DNA of 64,000 nucleotides, from contig URED01000003.1 of the NCBI GenBank assembly GCA_900546785.1, positions 7,749 to 71,748 of the forward strand, given 5' to 3'. The notes beneath the pieces are model-generated. The model did not search any database. It saw nothing but the letters and a program-made list of their open reading frames with translations, and was not told the origin of the DNA. The stretch is from an uncultured Oscillospiraceae bacterium (GTDB lineage Bacteria; Bacillota; Clostridia; Oscillospirales; Acutalibacteraceae). Below, in pieces: positions 52,324 to 60,166 of this stretch. Made by a program: the position numbers and the translations under genes. Position 1 is the stretch's first letter, and every line of letters starts with the position of its first letter.

Positions 52324-52402
52324 AATCAACCTCCGTAACTTTAATGTTTCCGTTTATATATATAATAATATATTTTAAAAATAAAGTAAATAGACAAAAA
52401 GA

Positions 52403-52433
52403 AAAAGGCGGTAAAAATTTACCGCCTCAGACT
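52403..52433 (-). terminator. Intrinsic terminator after the LRR protein gene
   Basis: Stem AGGCGGTAAA/TTTACCGCCT (about 52406-52428) followed on the minus strand by TTTTTCTTTTTG. It lies about 190 bases after the LRR gene stop, downstream of the repeat at 52500. Confidence 0.8.
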
Positions 52434-52499
52434 GTTGATAAAGTTGGTTGATTGTGAAAAACACATCTTGTTTGCTATAACTTACATGATATTGTTTGG

Positions 52500-52553
52500 A
52501 CAACCCTTCAGTCAACTGCGTTGACAGCTCCCCTTGCACAGGGGAGCCTAAAC
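52500..52553. repeat. Second copy of the double-hairpin repeat
   Basis: 54 bases that match 15461-15514 with four differences. Hairpin 1 is GTCAAC-TGC-GTTGAC (52511-52525); both arms changed together relative to the first copy (GTCAGC/GCTGAC). Hairpin 2, GCTCCCCT-TGCAC-AGGGGAGC (52527-52547), is identical. The outer inverted repeats of the first copy are not found here. Confidence 0.8.
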
Positions 52554-52615
52554 TTGGGGATCGGCTCGGCAATGGATTTCCGCGTTGATCAAGTCCGTTT
52601 TAAAAAGGATGCGCT

Positions 52616-55063
52616 TTAGCCGGCATACTGCAGGATGATCGCATAATCGCGGGAATTGATATATCCGTCATAATTGACGTCATACAGATAGCCGTTCGTA
52701 ACATCTTCGCGTTTTTCATTGAAATAGAGCATAAAGCTTAACTGAACGGTGGTTTGCTCTTCGTCCTGCTCGGCGCCGCACACGGTGCATTTATAAGTCA
52801 GCCAAGTAGAAACTAACGAGCCGGTTGTATGACGGTCATAACGATAGGTATGACCTGTTGCAGGAATGGTTACCTCCTGCTGCGCGCCGCAGACGGAGCA
52901 GGTTTCACGCGCCAAGCCCTCTGCCTCGCACGTAGGCTCGGTGACCACCACGCGGCTCTCGGGATCATAAACATGGCCGCCGGAAGGTATCTCCACCTCA
53001 ATGTATTCGCCGCAGTTTGCGCATGTGCCTGCGGCAACACCGGCAACCGTGCAGTTTGCCTGTGTAATAACGGTGTAATCCTCTGCATTTTCTATATCAT
53101 GCCCCAGCGCGGGGATCTGATACGTTGTTGAGGAATCGCATCTTGAGCATTTATGCTGACCTGTACCGATAGTAGTGCAGGTAGGCTCCTGCAATACGGA
53201 ATCCTCGCTGTAATCGTGCCCCAAGGCGCTCGGGAACGGAAGATCATAGCTCGTGCCGCAGTTTTGGCAGGTAATCGTTGTGGTTCCCGCCTCAGTGCAG
53301 GTGGGTTCTACCGTTACAACGCCGCCGTCAAATTCATGACCGAGCGGAGCCTGCGTGATCGTTTCCACGTGGGTGCAGCCATCCACTGTGCAGGTTCTTT
53401 CTATGGAGCCCGCAGACGTGCAGGAAACCGGGGAAACAACATCCTCGGTATAATAACTTTCCACCCACGCGTTGTGGACGCATTCCGAGCGTTCCGCGCC
53501 GCAGGCGGTGCAGCGGTATTCGTTATACGTATGGCTGCCGTCCTCCGTTGTACTTGTGCTGATAAGCTCCTCTGAATGGCCGGTGGCAGGCAGGGTGACC
53601 GTAACCGTCTCACCGCAGCGTGCGCATACGCCTGTCTGATAACCATCCTGGGTGCAGGTGGCGGGAGAGATAGACGTATAATTTTCAATCGTATGGCCAA
53701 GTGCGGGAACAACGGCGGGCACAAGTCCGTTTCTGCCGCAGATATTACAGGAATAGGTACCGAGCCCGGTAGAAGTGCAGGTCGGTTCTTTGGTATAATT
53801 TATGGTATAATACCCCTCTACCCATTCGCTGTGCGTGGTAACGGTATTTTCCGTACCGCATCTTGAACAGGTCTGATATTCGTATGTATGGCCGTCGATC
53901 TCGGTATTGTCCACCGTTGAATCCGTTACAAAATCATGACCGAGCGCGGCGATGACCTCCGTGCGGATAAGCGCGCCGCAATCCTGGCACATGATATGCT
54001 GCGAACCCTCTGTAGTACAAGTCGCTTCCAGCGTAACATCCGCATACATATTGCTGTGCGCGCAATCATCTATCGAAACGAAAGCATAGCCATGTTCCTC
54101 TGCATACGCCTGCGTGGTGGACTGGGAATGACCGTGGAAAACGACGGTCTGCTGGCTGCCGTTGAATGCGTCGCTGTCAAGCAGGGTATTTATATCACAC
54201 TCACTGTTATAGATATAAACATGAGAAAGCGTGCCGATATTGGCAAAAGCCAGAGTTTCTATCGTTGTTACGGTTTCCGGAATAACCAAAGTAGTGATAA
54301 AAGTGCCAAAAAATGAGCTTGATGAAATCGTTGTTATACTGCTGCCGAAATCTACTTCTCTAAGCGTTGTGCAGCCCTCAAAATTGTTTATACCTGTTTC
54401 CGTAAGACCTGTGCCGAAAGTGACGCTTTCAAGCTTAAGACAATCCTTAAACACGGAACCGACTTCATATTCTATTCCAAAAGTGCCTTGACGCATGCCG
54501 AGGCTCGTAAGGCTGTCAGGAAATACAACCTCCTTTATGCCGGAACCGTTGAATGCAAATTCCCTGATCGTAGTAAGCCCCACCGGGAAATCAACATCTT
54601 CAAGACTTGTGGTATTTTGGAAAGCATATCCTTCAATCACTTTAAGGCTTGCGGGAAATTTACAATCCGCCAAAGCCGTGCAGTCCATAAATGCGCGCTC
54701 ACCGATCTCCTCAAGTGTAGAGGGCATAGAAGCGCTTTGAAGTGCGGGCATGGAACTGAAAGAATAATCACCTATCCGTGTAACACCCTCTCCAATAACC
54801 ACATATTCACACTCTTCTCTGTTATCATACCACGGAACGCGGCCGCTGCCGGCTTGCAGATTGCTGTAATCACGTATAGCGCCGGTACCCGTAATCGTAA
54901 GCGTTTTCGTACCGCTGTCATAAGACCAGGATACACTGCTTCCCGTAGCGCCGCAGCTGCCGCTTGTGGCGGCGAACACGGAAGTGGAAAACATGCCGAA
55001 GAACGACACGAAGCACAATACCAGAGATAAAAATACGGATAAGAACCTTTTTCTGACATTCAT
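52616..55063 (-). CDS. Secreted leucine-rich-repeat protein with CxxC modules and a dockerin-like end
   Basis: 815 residues. Signal peptide (about 1-31, ending SVFA-A). Residues about 55-310 are BspA-type LRR_5 repeats (units like MPSTLEEIGERAFMDCTAL). From about 335 to 770 come about eleven Cys-rich modules, each with PTCTxxG, a CxxC knuckle (CQDC, CNIC, CARC, CQNC, CANC, CSVC and so on) and an ALGHD-like boundary. The end holds YDVNYDGYINSRDYAIILQYAG, a single dockerin-like calcium loop with helix. No sortase motif. Probably surface or extracellular adhesion; role unknown. Unrelated to the pyrH genes after it. Confidence 0.85.
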   Translation of the reverse strand: MNVRKRFLSVFLSLVLCFVSFFGMFSTSVFAATSGSCGATGSSVSWSYDSGTKTLTITGTGAIRDYSNLQAGSGRVPWYDNREECEYVVIGEGVTRIGDYSFSSMPALQSASMPSTLEEIGERAFMDCTALADCKFPASLKVIEGYAFQNTTSLEDVDFPVGLTTIREFAFNGSGIKEVVFPDSLTSLGMRQGTFGIEYEVGSVFKDCLKLESVTFGTGLTETGINNFEGCTTLREVDFGSSITTISSSSFFGTFITTLVIPETVTTIETLAFANIGTLSHVYIYNSECDINTLLDSDAFNGSQQTVVFHGHSQSTTQAYAEEHGYAFVSIDDCAHSNMYADVTLEATCTTEGSQHIMCQDCGALIRTEVIAALGHDFVTDSTVDNTEIDGHTYEYQTCSRCGTENTVTTHSEWVEGYYTINYTKEPTCTSTGLGTYSCNICGRNGLVPAVVPALGHTIENYTSISPATCTQDGYQTGVCARCGETVTVTLPATGHSEELISTSTTEDGSHTYNEYRCTACGAERSECVHNAWVESYYTEDVVSPVSCTSAGSIERTCTVDGCTHVETITQAPLGHEFDGGVVTVEPTCTEAGTTTITCQNCGTSYDLPFPSALGHDYSEDSVLQEPTCTTIGTGQHKCSRCDSSTTYQIPALGHDIENAEDYTVITQANCTVAGVAAGTCANCGEYIEVEIPSGGHVYDPESRVVVTEPTCEAEGLARETCSVCGAQQEVTIPATGHTYRYDRHTTGSLVSTWLTYKCTVCGAEQDEEQTTVQLSFMLYFNEKREDVTNGYLYDVNYDGYINSRDYAIILQYAG

Positions 55064-55123
55064 AGATTTATACCTCTTTTAAATTTACAATTTCTTGTTA
55101 CAACGCTTAAAATACACAAAATT

Positions 55124-55153
55124 ATTATAGCATAATTATAAATTTATGTAAAT
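55124..55153 (-). promoter_or_regulatory. Promoter for the LRR protein gene
   Basis: Minus strand TTTACA (55148-55153), 18-base spacer, TATAAT (55124-55129), about 60 bases before the ATG. Confidence 0.55.
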
Positions 55154-55168
55154 AACGCACAAGAAAAA

Positions 55169-55831
55169 TTATTGAATATATTTTTCTATATATTCTTTGC
55201 AGGAAGCAAGAAGAAAGCCCACCGCATTTTTACTGACGTCTGCATAGGGCGCCATCATATCAAAGGCATGGTACGCTCCTTTACCCACAAACAGCCGCAC
55301 CGGCGTTCCGGCCGACCTTATCCTGTTAAAGAATGACAGATCCTCCGCAAAAAAAGGATCCGCAGTGCCTATTGCGGAAATCACCGGCGGCAGATGTGAG
55401 AAATCCGTTTCCCGTGCGGGAGCGGCATACACCGGCACGCTTTGATTCATAACGCGATCTCCAAGATAGATCCGTCATGCGGCTTTATTTTCCGCAGTGC
55501 CCCAAACGGGTGAATGATTATTGGCGGAGGTTTTGGTAACACGGTCATCAAGCATGGGGTAAAGCGGGATCTGAAACGCAAAGCAGTTTTTGCCGGTATT
55601 TCTTGCGTAAACGGCAAGGGCTGCGGCAAGTCCTCCGCCTGCGCTCTCTCCGCCGACGATGATCTTTTCCCCATCTATGCCGACGATAGTTAATATAGAT
55701 AGTAAAATAGCAGCAATTTTTCTTTTTTTAGTCTTAATTAAGGCAATAAGTATACATATTGATACGCAACTTGTAAACAACGGTAAAATTATATATAACA
55801 GAACAAATGAATCAGATAAGAAATCAAACAT
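55169..55831 (-). pseudogene. Broken alpha/beta hydrolase with foreign membrane-anchor start
   Basis: Reading on the minus strand: an ATG at 55831 with a strong GAGGAGGGG site starts MFDFLSDSFVLLYIILPLF, a hydrophobic, A+T-rich stretch of about 48 residues. It runs at about 55685 into the middle of an alpha/beta hydrolase: GEKIIVGGESAGGGLAAALA (nucleophile elbow GESAG) and PLYPMLDDR. An in-frame TGA at 55475-55477, where relatives have Trp (AAWRIYLGD), stops it; the same frame continues MNQSVPVYAAPARETDF, GTADPFF and GAYHAFDMM (catalytic His) to 55169. The hydrolase N-terminal half, with the HGGG oxyanion motif, is missing. So this is a deletion/insertion chimera plus a nonsense mutation. Confidence 0.8.
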
Positions 55832-55965
55832 AATACCCCTCCTCATCATTATTGCGTTTGCGTGTATCATCTCAGCAGAGGCTGCTTGCCAAAACGTTTT
55901 TTCTACCCTTTCATACTACCGCCTAAATAAATCATAGCATATTGTATTTGTAAACACAAGAAAAA

Positions 55966-56027
55966 GAGCAGGTCACAGACCTGCTCATGATCCTAAAAAA
56001 AATGAGGTAGACATCATCTACCTCATT
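55966..56027. other. Two adjacent hairpins near the mobile element boundary
   Basis: Perfect nine-base stem GAGCAGGTC/GACCTGCTC (55966-55974, 55978-55986) and perfect ten-base stem AATGAGGTAG/CTACCTCATT (56001-56010, 56018-56027), separated by an A run. The first, followed by A-rich sequence on the plus strand, could terminate on neither strand perfectly; the preceding plus-strand A's give a T run on the minus strand for the first hairpin. Likely terminators of the element or the host side. Confidence 0.5.
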
Positions 56028-56039
56028 ACTATATATGTG

Positions 56040-56460
56040 TAAATCAATATTGTTGGATAATTTGCGTAAACTTAGCCGAAGATAAAATAAAATCGTATTA
56101 CGCAAACTCATACGCCAAATATACGCAAAACATACCGATAAAGTATGATATTTTATGATATTTTACGCAATTCTGTAGAAATCATCTCTATGCAAAATTT
56201 GAGATATAGACACAAATTTGAGACTACACCATATATTTTTATTTTGTAATTACTGATGGATCTGAATTGCAAAAAACATTTCAAATTTGGCATAAACTAG
56301 GTGTTTCCGCACCATTTTATTAAACGGATGCCCAAATTTTGACTTTATACTGTTTATAAGCAAAATTAAAGATATCTTATAAGCAAAGACGCTAAATCAA
56401 ATTTGCCACACAATTATATCACAAATCATTATACAGTGTCAACAAGTATTATCCATATTT
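56040..56460. mobile_element. Probable left end of an integrative element (attachment region)
   Basis: 420 bases without a gene between the chromosome and the integrase stop. Two repeat families are visible. TACGCAAA-type: inverted TTTGCGTAAA (56061-56070), TTACGCAAAC (56098-56107), TACGCCAAAT (56111-56120), TACGCAAAA (56122-56130), TTTACGCAA (56162-56170). CAAATTTG-type: 56193-56202, 56213-56220, 56282-56290, 56332-56342 and 56397-56405. Such arrays next to int are typical integrase core and arm-binding sites. The exact crossover base is not determined. Confidence 0.6.
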
Positions 56461-57664
56461 ATAAGGTTGATCCAAGCAAATCTTGACCTTTCATTTTTTC
56501 CATATTCGATTTATTTTCTAATATATGTGTGTAAGATAATGTTGTGCTGTAATTAGCATGTCCCATTATTTTTTGAACAAAATATGGTTCCATCTTTTTT
56601 TCAAAACATCTTGTAGCAAAAGTGTGTCTGAATGCGTGAGGATATATATTATCAATGAATCTTGGTTCTCTACCCTCTTTTTGGGCATTATATCCTTCAA
56701 CAGCACGCATATTCTTAACTATAATTTGTGTAGTATGAGCTAAAGCATATCGGGTTAACGGGGAGCCATATTTTGTAGTAAAAACCAAATCTCCGTACTC
56801 TTCTTTACATCTCCACCGTTTTCCCATCTTAGTTTTACAAAGACCTTGCTTGTCTCTCCAGTCTTTAAACAACTGTTCTGCATTGCCAAAAAATGGTATA
56901 GTTCTAAAGCCGGATATTGTTTTAGGTGAGGTTATTTCCTCAAATTTAACTCCGTCAATATAGGCGGTTGTCATTGATCGCTTAATATATATTTCTTTTT
57001 TATAGAAATCTATATCATTCCATCTCAAAGCAGAAAACTCACCTATCCTCATGCCAGTAAGCAAAAGAATCATATATGGTTCGTAATAAAATGTTCCCCG
57101 GATTTGTGAAATAAATAAATCTTGTTCCCAATGTTCAAGGACTCTTCGTTCGGCAATGGGTTTAGCATCTTTTACACAAATACCGAGACAAACATTATGC
57201 TGTATGATCTTATTAGCGATGGCGGAGTCCATACACTGTTTTATAGCACTTAACGCCTCTTCTAGTGTTCTCTGAACATATCCTTTTGCTATGAGTTCAT
57301 TTGTGGCTTGCTGAACATCTAATTGCGATATATGAACTAATTTCTTCTCACCAAGAATTGATAAATACGTATTTTTTATTTTTGCATCGTACTTTTTAGC
57401 ACATACTTCATTTTTTAATTGTGGTGCTTTAATTTTTTCAAACCATTCATTATACCAAGATAGTAAAGTTTCATTTGGTCTAATATTATATTCATTTCTT
57501 AATAATTTTGCTTTTTCTTCATCAAACATCTTTTTTAAGGCAGTTAAGTTTTTATTACAAATATCTATGGATTTTCCATTAATTTTTGCTCTTGCTTCAT
57601 ATCTACCGTCTTTTCTTTGATGAATACCTTTTCCTATTTCTTTTCCTTTTAAATTTCTGCCCAT
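56459..57664 (-). CDS. int: Tyrosine recombinase, Tn916-type integrase
   Basis: 401 residues. An N-terminal arm-binding domain (about 1-60, KGIHQRKDGRYEARAKINGK), a SAM-like core-binding domain (about 62-155) and the catalytic domain with Arg206 (TGMRIGE), His343-x-x-Arg346 (HAFRHT), His369 (MGHANYS) and nucleophile Tyr378 (LSYTH). All catalytic residues are present. Inserts and excises the element in which it lies. It reads toward the element end, with the excisionase gene upstream, the arrangement of Tn916/Tn1549-like elements. Base composition is A+T-rich compared with the backbone genes. Confidence 0.93.
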   Translation of the reverse strand: MGRNLKGKEIGKGIHQRKDGRYEARAKINGKSIDICNKNLTALKKMFDEEKAKLLRNEYNIRPNETLLSWYNEWFEKIKAPQLKNEVCAKKYDAKIKNTYLSILGEKKLVHISQLDVQQATNELIAKGYVQRTLEEALSAIKQCMDSAIANKIIQHNVCLGICVKDAKPIAERRVLEHWEQDLFISQIRGTFYYEPYMILLLTGMRIGEFSALRWNDIDFYKKEIYIKRSMTTAYIDGVKFEEITSPKTISGFRTIPFFGNAEQLFKDWRDKQGLCKTKMGKRWRCKEEYGDLVFTTKYGSPLTRYALAHTTQIIVKNMRAVEGYNAQKEGREPRFIDNIYPHAFRHTFATRCFEKKMEPYFVQKIMGHANYSTTLSYTHILENKSNMEKMKGQDLLGSTL

Positions 57665-57688
57665 AAAGGATTACCTCTTTTCTAAAAA

Positions 57689-57736
57689 ATTTGAAATATC
57701 GATATTTCACCAATAATGATAATCATTATTTCAAAT
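57689..57736. promoter_or_regulatory. Nested palindromes between xis and int
   Basis: A perfect 18-base palindrome TGAAATATCGATATTTCA (57692-57709) is followed by AATAATGATAATCATTATT (57712-57730), and both lie inside an outer repeat ATTTGAAATA/TATTTCAAAT (57689-57698, 57727-57736). The second matches the classic Fur consensus at 17 of 19 positions. Placed 25-70 bases before the int ATG, it may be a binding site controlling int. Confidence 0.6.
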
Positions 57737-57751
57737 CTTTCAATTATGCGA

Positions 57752-57940
57752 TTATATATCAATCTGATATTTCGCACACTTTACTAAATATTCATCGAAA
57801 AGTTCTTTATTCACATACAATCTATTCCCCACCCTAACAGTAAACTTACTTTCAGGTCTTTTTAGTATCTGTCTTGTCTTCGTCATACCCCAACCAGTAT
57901 ATTCGCACACTTCTTTAAGGCTTAATAATGCTTTATCCAT
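57752..57940 (-). CDS. xis: Excisionase-like winged-helix protein
   Basis: 62 residues with the MerR-like winged helix of Tn916 Xis: LSLKEVCEYTGWGMTKTRQILKRPESKFTVRVGNRLYV (spread over about 6-43). It directs the integrase toward excision in known elements. A TGAGGAGG ribosome site precedes the ATG. It is 88 bases upstream of int, separated by the palindromic block, so the two may be expressed independently. Confidence 0.85.
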   Translation of the reverse strand: MDKALLSLKEVCEYTGWGMTKTRQILKRPESKFTVRVGNRLYVNKELFDEYLVKCAKYQIDI

Positions 57941-58023
57941 ATTAAATGATCCTCCTCAAAATTTTAATGTGTATAGTCCATAATACTCATTATTTCTATT
58001 AATTATTTTCATATATATTATAT

Positions 58024-58389
58024 CTACATAGAAACATTCCAGAGACCCACGCTAATGGCAAGAGCTTTATTTATACCTTCAACATGAAGACCACTTAAAT
58101 GCCCTATATATGAATCCAATCGCCTTTTATCTATTGTTCTGATCTGTTCAAACATTATTATGGATGGTGCTTCCAAGCCGACCCCTGTATTAAGAAAGTA
58201 ATGTGTCGGCAATTTAGCTTTGATTCCTATCCGGCTGGTGATAGGGGCAACGATCACTGTAGGGCTAAATTTATTTCCAATATTGTTTTGGATAATTAAT
58301 ACCGGTCTGTATCCCCGTTGTTCAGATCCAATACCATGCCCTAAATTAGCGTAGTACAGATCTCCTCTTAAACATTTTTTGTCTTTCAT
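58024..58389 (-). CDS. MazF/PemK family endoribonuclease toxin, no antitoxin beside it
   Basis: 121 residues. PemK-like beta barrel: CLRGDLYYANLGHGIGSEQRGYRPVLIIQNN (about 4-34) with the catalytic Arg in RPVLI, then VIVAPITSR with the second catalytic Ser/Thr, and APSIIMFEQIRTIDKRRL. MazF toxins cut mRNA at short motifs. An antitoxin (MazE type) normally precedes; here the 180 bases upstream hold a long inverted repeat and no open frame. Solitary PemK proteins are common on Tn1549-like elements and may serve regulation or stability. Good GAAGGAGG site. Confidence 0.85.
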   Translation of the reverse strand: MKDKKCLRGDLYYANLGHGIGSEQRGYRPVLIIQNNIGNKFSPTVIVAPITSRIGIKAKLPTHYFLNTGVGLEAPSIIMFEQIRTIDKRRLDSYIGHLSGLHVEGINKALAISVGLWNVSM

Positions 58390-58428
58390 AAATAAACCTC
58401 CTTCACAGGCTTTTGCCTATGTAAAAAG

Positions 58429-58499
58429 AGCCAGCCAATAAAACATTTACAGTTGCATTTCCATATATGGAAAATACTAATTTGTTTTACAGGCTGGCT
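58429..58499 (-). repeat. Long inverted repeat upstream of mazF
   Basis: AGCCAGCC (58429-58436) pairs with GGCTGGCT (58492-58499), extended by TAAAACA against TGTTTTA further in, with a CCATATATGG palindrome in the centre (58461-58470). On the minus strand it is followed by CTCTTTTTAC, so it can act as a terminator or attenuator ahead of mazF. Confidence 0.6.
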
Positions 58500-58859
58500 T
58501 ATAATATGAAAGCAATTTTATTTGTCCTCAACGCCCCAAATTGCAATAAGGGAATCATCAAACGGCTGACTGCTGATCAGCTCCACGGGAATCTCACCCC
58601 TCCGAGTTCATCCGAGCTGCCCCCATTGCCTGCGACGGTTTTATCACGCTCGGACTGTGGCTGGACAGGAGTATCATTATCCCTATTGCCTGTCATCGCC
58701 GTATCAGTAGCAATCTGATATTTACAGCAATTATTTCTCGCTCGGCTTGTTAGCGTCATGGCGTAATTGCTGAGGTGGCTTGTGCTTTGCACAACAATAG
58801 GAATGTATCTGATGAATGACTTGTTCAGTTGTATGAAAGAAAAAGTCCTTTCATAAACT
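58500..58859. other. Gene-free stretch, partly G+C-richer than its surroundings
   Basis: No convincing gene. About 58560-58760 is clearly richer in G and C than the neighbouring element genes. Short open frames exist on both strands (71 and 83 codons) but lack ribosome sites and recognisable features. It may be a decayed gene fragment or a structured RNA. Confidence 0.4.
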
Positions 58860-59375
58860 TCAACTTGTTGGGGTGGTTTTGTTGGGGTGTTTCTCTAAAA
58901 ATTTTATAAATTTCTTTTTAGCGGCCTGCACAGATTCATAAACAGTTTTTATATTCCTCTTTTCCATTTCAGCTATTTGCCGATATGTATAGTTCTGAAA
59001 ATAATACATTTTAAATCTTCGACTTTGTATAATGTTAAGTTGCATCATAAAATCATTAAGTATTGTATTAAATTCATCACTTTCTGCCGTTTCACTAATG
59101 CCTGAGTCGTAAAGAAGTGAAAATTCTGTTTCTAATTTACTTGATTTACGAACACTGCGCATATGGTGCTTTGATTCGTTTTTGTTATATATATTGTTGA
59201 TTTCTAAGTATTGCTGCCACTCGGAACAATTAAATATCATTTCTGTACTGAAATTTATTTTTCCGAGCATTGTGCTTAGCACCTTTTTGTCGACATCGCT
59301 AACGCAAATCAATATTGTTCCGGCTTGACTTTGATATTCTTGTGAAATATCGTATATCTCGCATAACTTTTTCAT
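58860..59375 (-). CDS. Sigma-70 region 4-like protein of the mobile element
   Basis: 171 residues. The last third (about 108-163) is a sigma region 4 helix-turn-helix: LNIIQSRRFKMYYFQNYTYRQIAEMEKRNIKTV in pieces, ending VQAAKKKFIKFLEK. There is no clear region 2, so it is unlikely to bind the -10 box as a full sigma factor. Similar small sigma-like proteins regulate transfer or excision genes of conjugative transposons (Tn916 Orf7 is one). The N-terminal part (about 1-100) is unfamiliar. AAGGAGAT ribosome site before the ATG. Confidence 0.8.
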   Translation of the reverse strand: MKKLCEIYDISQEYQSQAGTILICVSDVDKKVLSTMLGKINFSTEMIFNCSEWQQYLEINNIYNKNESKHHMRSVRKSSKLETEFSLLYDSGISETAESDEFNTILNDFMMQLNIIQSRRFKMYYFQNYTYRQIAEMEKRNIKTVYESVQAAKKKFIKFLEKHPNKTTPTS

Positions 59376-59496
59376 TTTATATCTCCTTGTTTTTTTAATT
59401 TATTGATTAAAAAATCAAGAAGATTACGGGTATTTAGTTATATACGGCAGCCACAATCTTTTCATCGATGTCCTTTCTTTTATCAGGACAACAAAA

Positions 59497-59536
59497 AAGA
59501 AGCCTGACGATTTTCGTCAGGCTTCTATCTTTTTAA
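59497..59536. terminator. Bidirectional intrinsic terminator
   Basis: Perfect 13-base stem AGAAGCCTGACGA/TCGTCAGGCTTCT (59500-59512, 59516-59528) with A run before and T-rich sequence after, so it works on either strand. It separates the zinc-ribbon gene from the sigma-like gene. Confidence 0.88.
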
Positions 59537-59583
59537 GATGATGTCTGTACTTATTTTTTTGTTACAATCTTAGTATAATTATT

Positions 59584-59766
59584 TCAATTTATCGTAACAT
59601 TGATTTTATTTCCGCATTTATGACATTTAATAATTATTCCATTTTCGTTTATTTGTTTATCTAAAAATATTCTTTCACTTTCCCTAACATCGCACAATCT
59701 CGCTCCACAAATTGGACAGTGTACTTTTTTCAAATTTATTTTTGACGCCCTGGACAAAGTCACCAT
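59584..59766 (-). CDS. Small zinc-ribbon protein
   Basis: 60 residues with two knuckles: VHCPICGARLCDVRES and IKCHKCGNKINV, four cysteines for one zinc plus an extra Cys. The N-terminus MVTLSRASKINLKK is basic. It resembles Mu Com-like and Cys-rich KTR proteins that are frequent on mobile elements of Firmicutes; function unknown. It probably belongs to the agrD-agrB-XRE transcript (77-base gap after the XRE gene) and is followed by the terminator at 59497-59536. Confidence 0.75.
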   Translation of the reverse strand: MVTLSRASKINLKKVHCPICGARLCDVRESERIFLDKQINENGIIIKCHKCGNKINVTIN

Positions 59767-59842
59767 TTATATATACCTCTGTTCGCTATTTGAGAACATA
59801 TATCTCAAAAATATATCCCATTTGGGATATATTTTCGGCTTT

Positions 59843-60166
59843 CTATGCTTTGTTTTTCCTATTACGGATTTGGCTTTTAAGGGAGTCGTTGTTATATATA
59901 CATTCACTTATATCTACAGGTATATGAAAGTTATTTTTATCTTGCTCTTTTGAAAGAGCTGCACCATCAAAAAAAATGATCCGCTCATCTTCAGAAAGAT
60001 TTAAAATATCCGCTAAAAGTAATACCGATTTATCATTCGGCGCTGGCTTTTTGCCGTTTTCTATATCGGATAAATACGAAAACCCTAAATTTACTAACTC
60101 CGACATTCTCCTTAATGATAAATTCCTTTGCTTTCTCTTTTGTCTTAAGAATTCACCAAATTCCAA
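59843..60166 (-). CDS. XRE-family regulator in the agr operon
   Basis: 107 residues: helix-turn-helix (about 4-62; LRQKRKQRNLSLRRMSEL and LGFSYLSDIENGKKPAP) and a C-terminal part of about 40 residues with no known domain. The start is TTG immediately after the agrB stop (TAA-TTG), so it is translated by coupling with agrB; no strong ribosome site of its own. A regulator joined to agrDB in one transcript suggests it controls the agr genes or the element's transfer in response to signalling, which is inference. Confidence 0.82.
   Translation of the reverse strand: MEFGEFLRQKRKQRNLSLRRMSELVNLGFSYLSDIENGKKPAPNDKSVLLLADILNLSEDERIIFFDGAALSKEQDKNNFHIPVDISECIYNNDSLKSQIRNRKNKA

Noticed and set aside
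52800-54050. Regular spaced repeats suggesting a CRISPR array
   Set aside because: The periodicity comes from CxxC protein modules of the secreted LRR protein; units differ in length and DNA sequence. No CRISPR array or cas gene was found in the window.
55475-55477. TGA in the hydrolase read as tryptophan (alternative genetic code)
   Set aside because: TGA is used as a normal stop by many intact genes in the window (for example nrdR neighbours, agrD, the HprK-like gene), and the hydrolase also lacks its N-terminal half, so it is a pseudogene.
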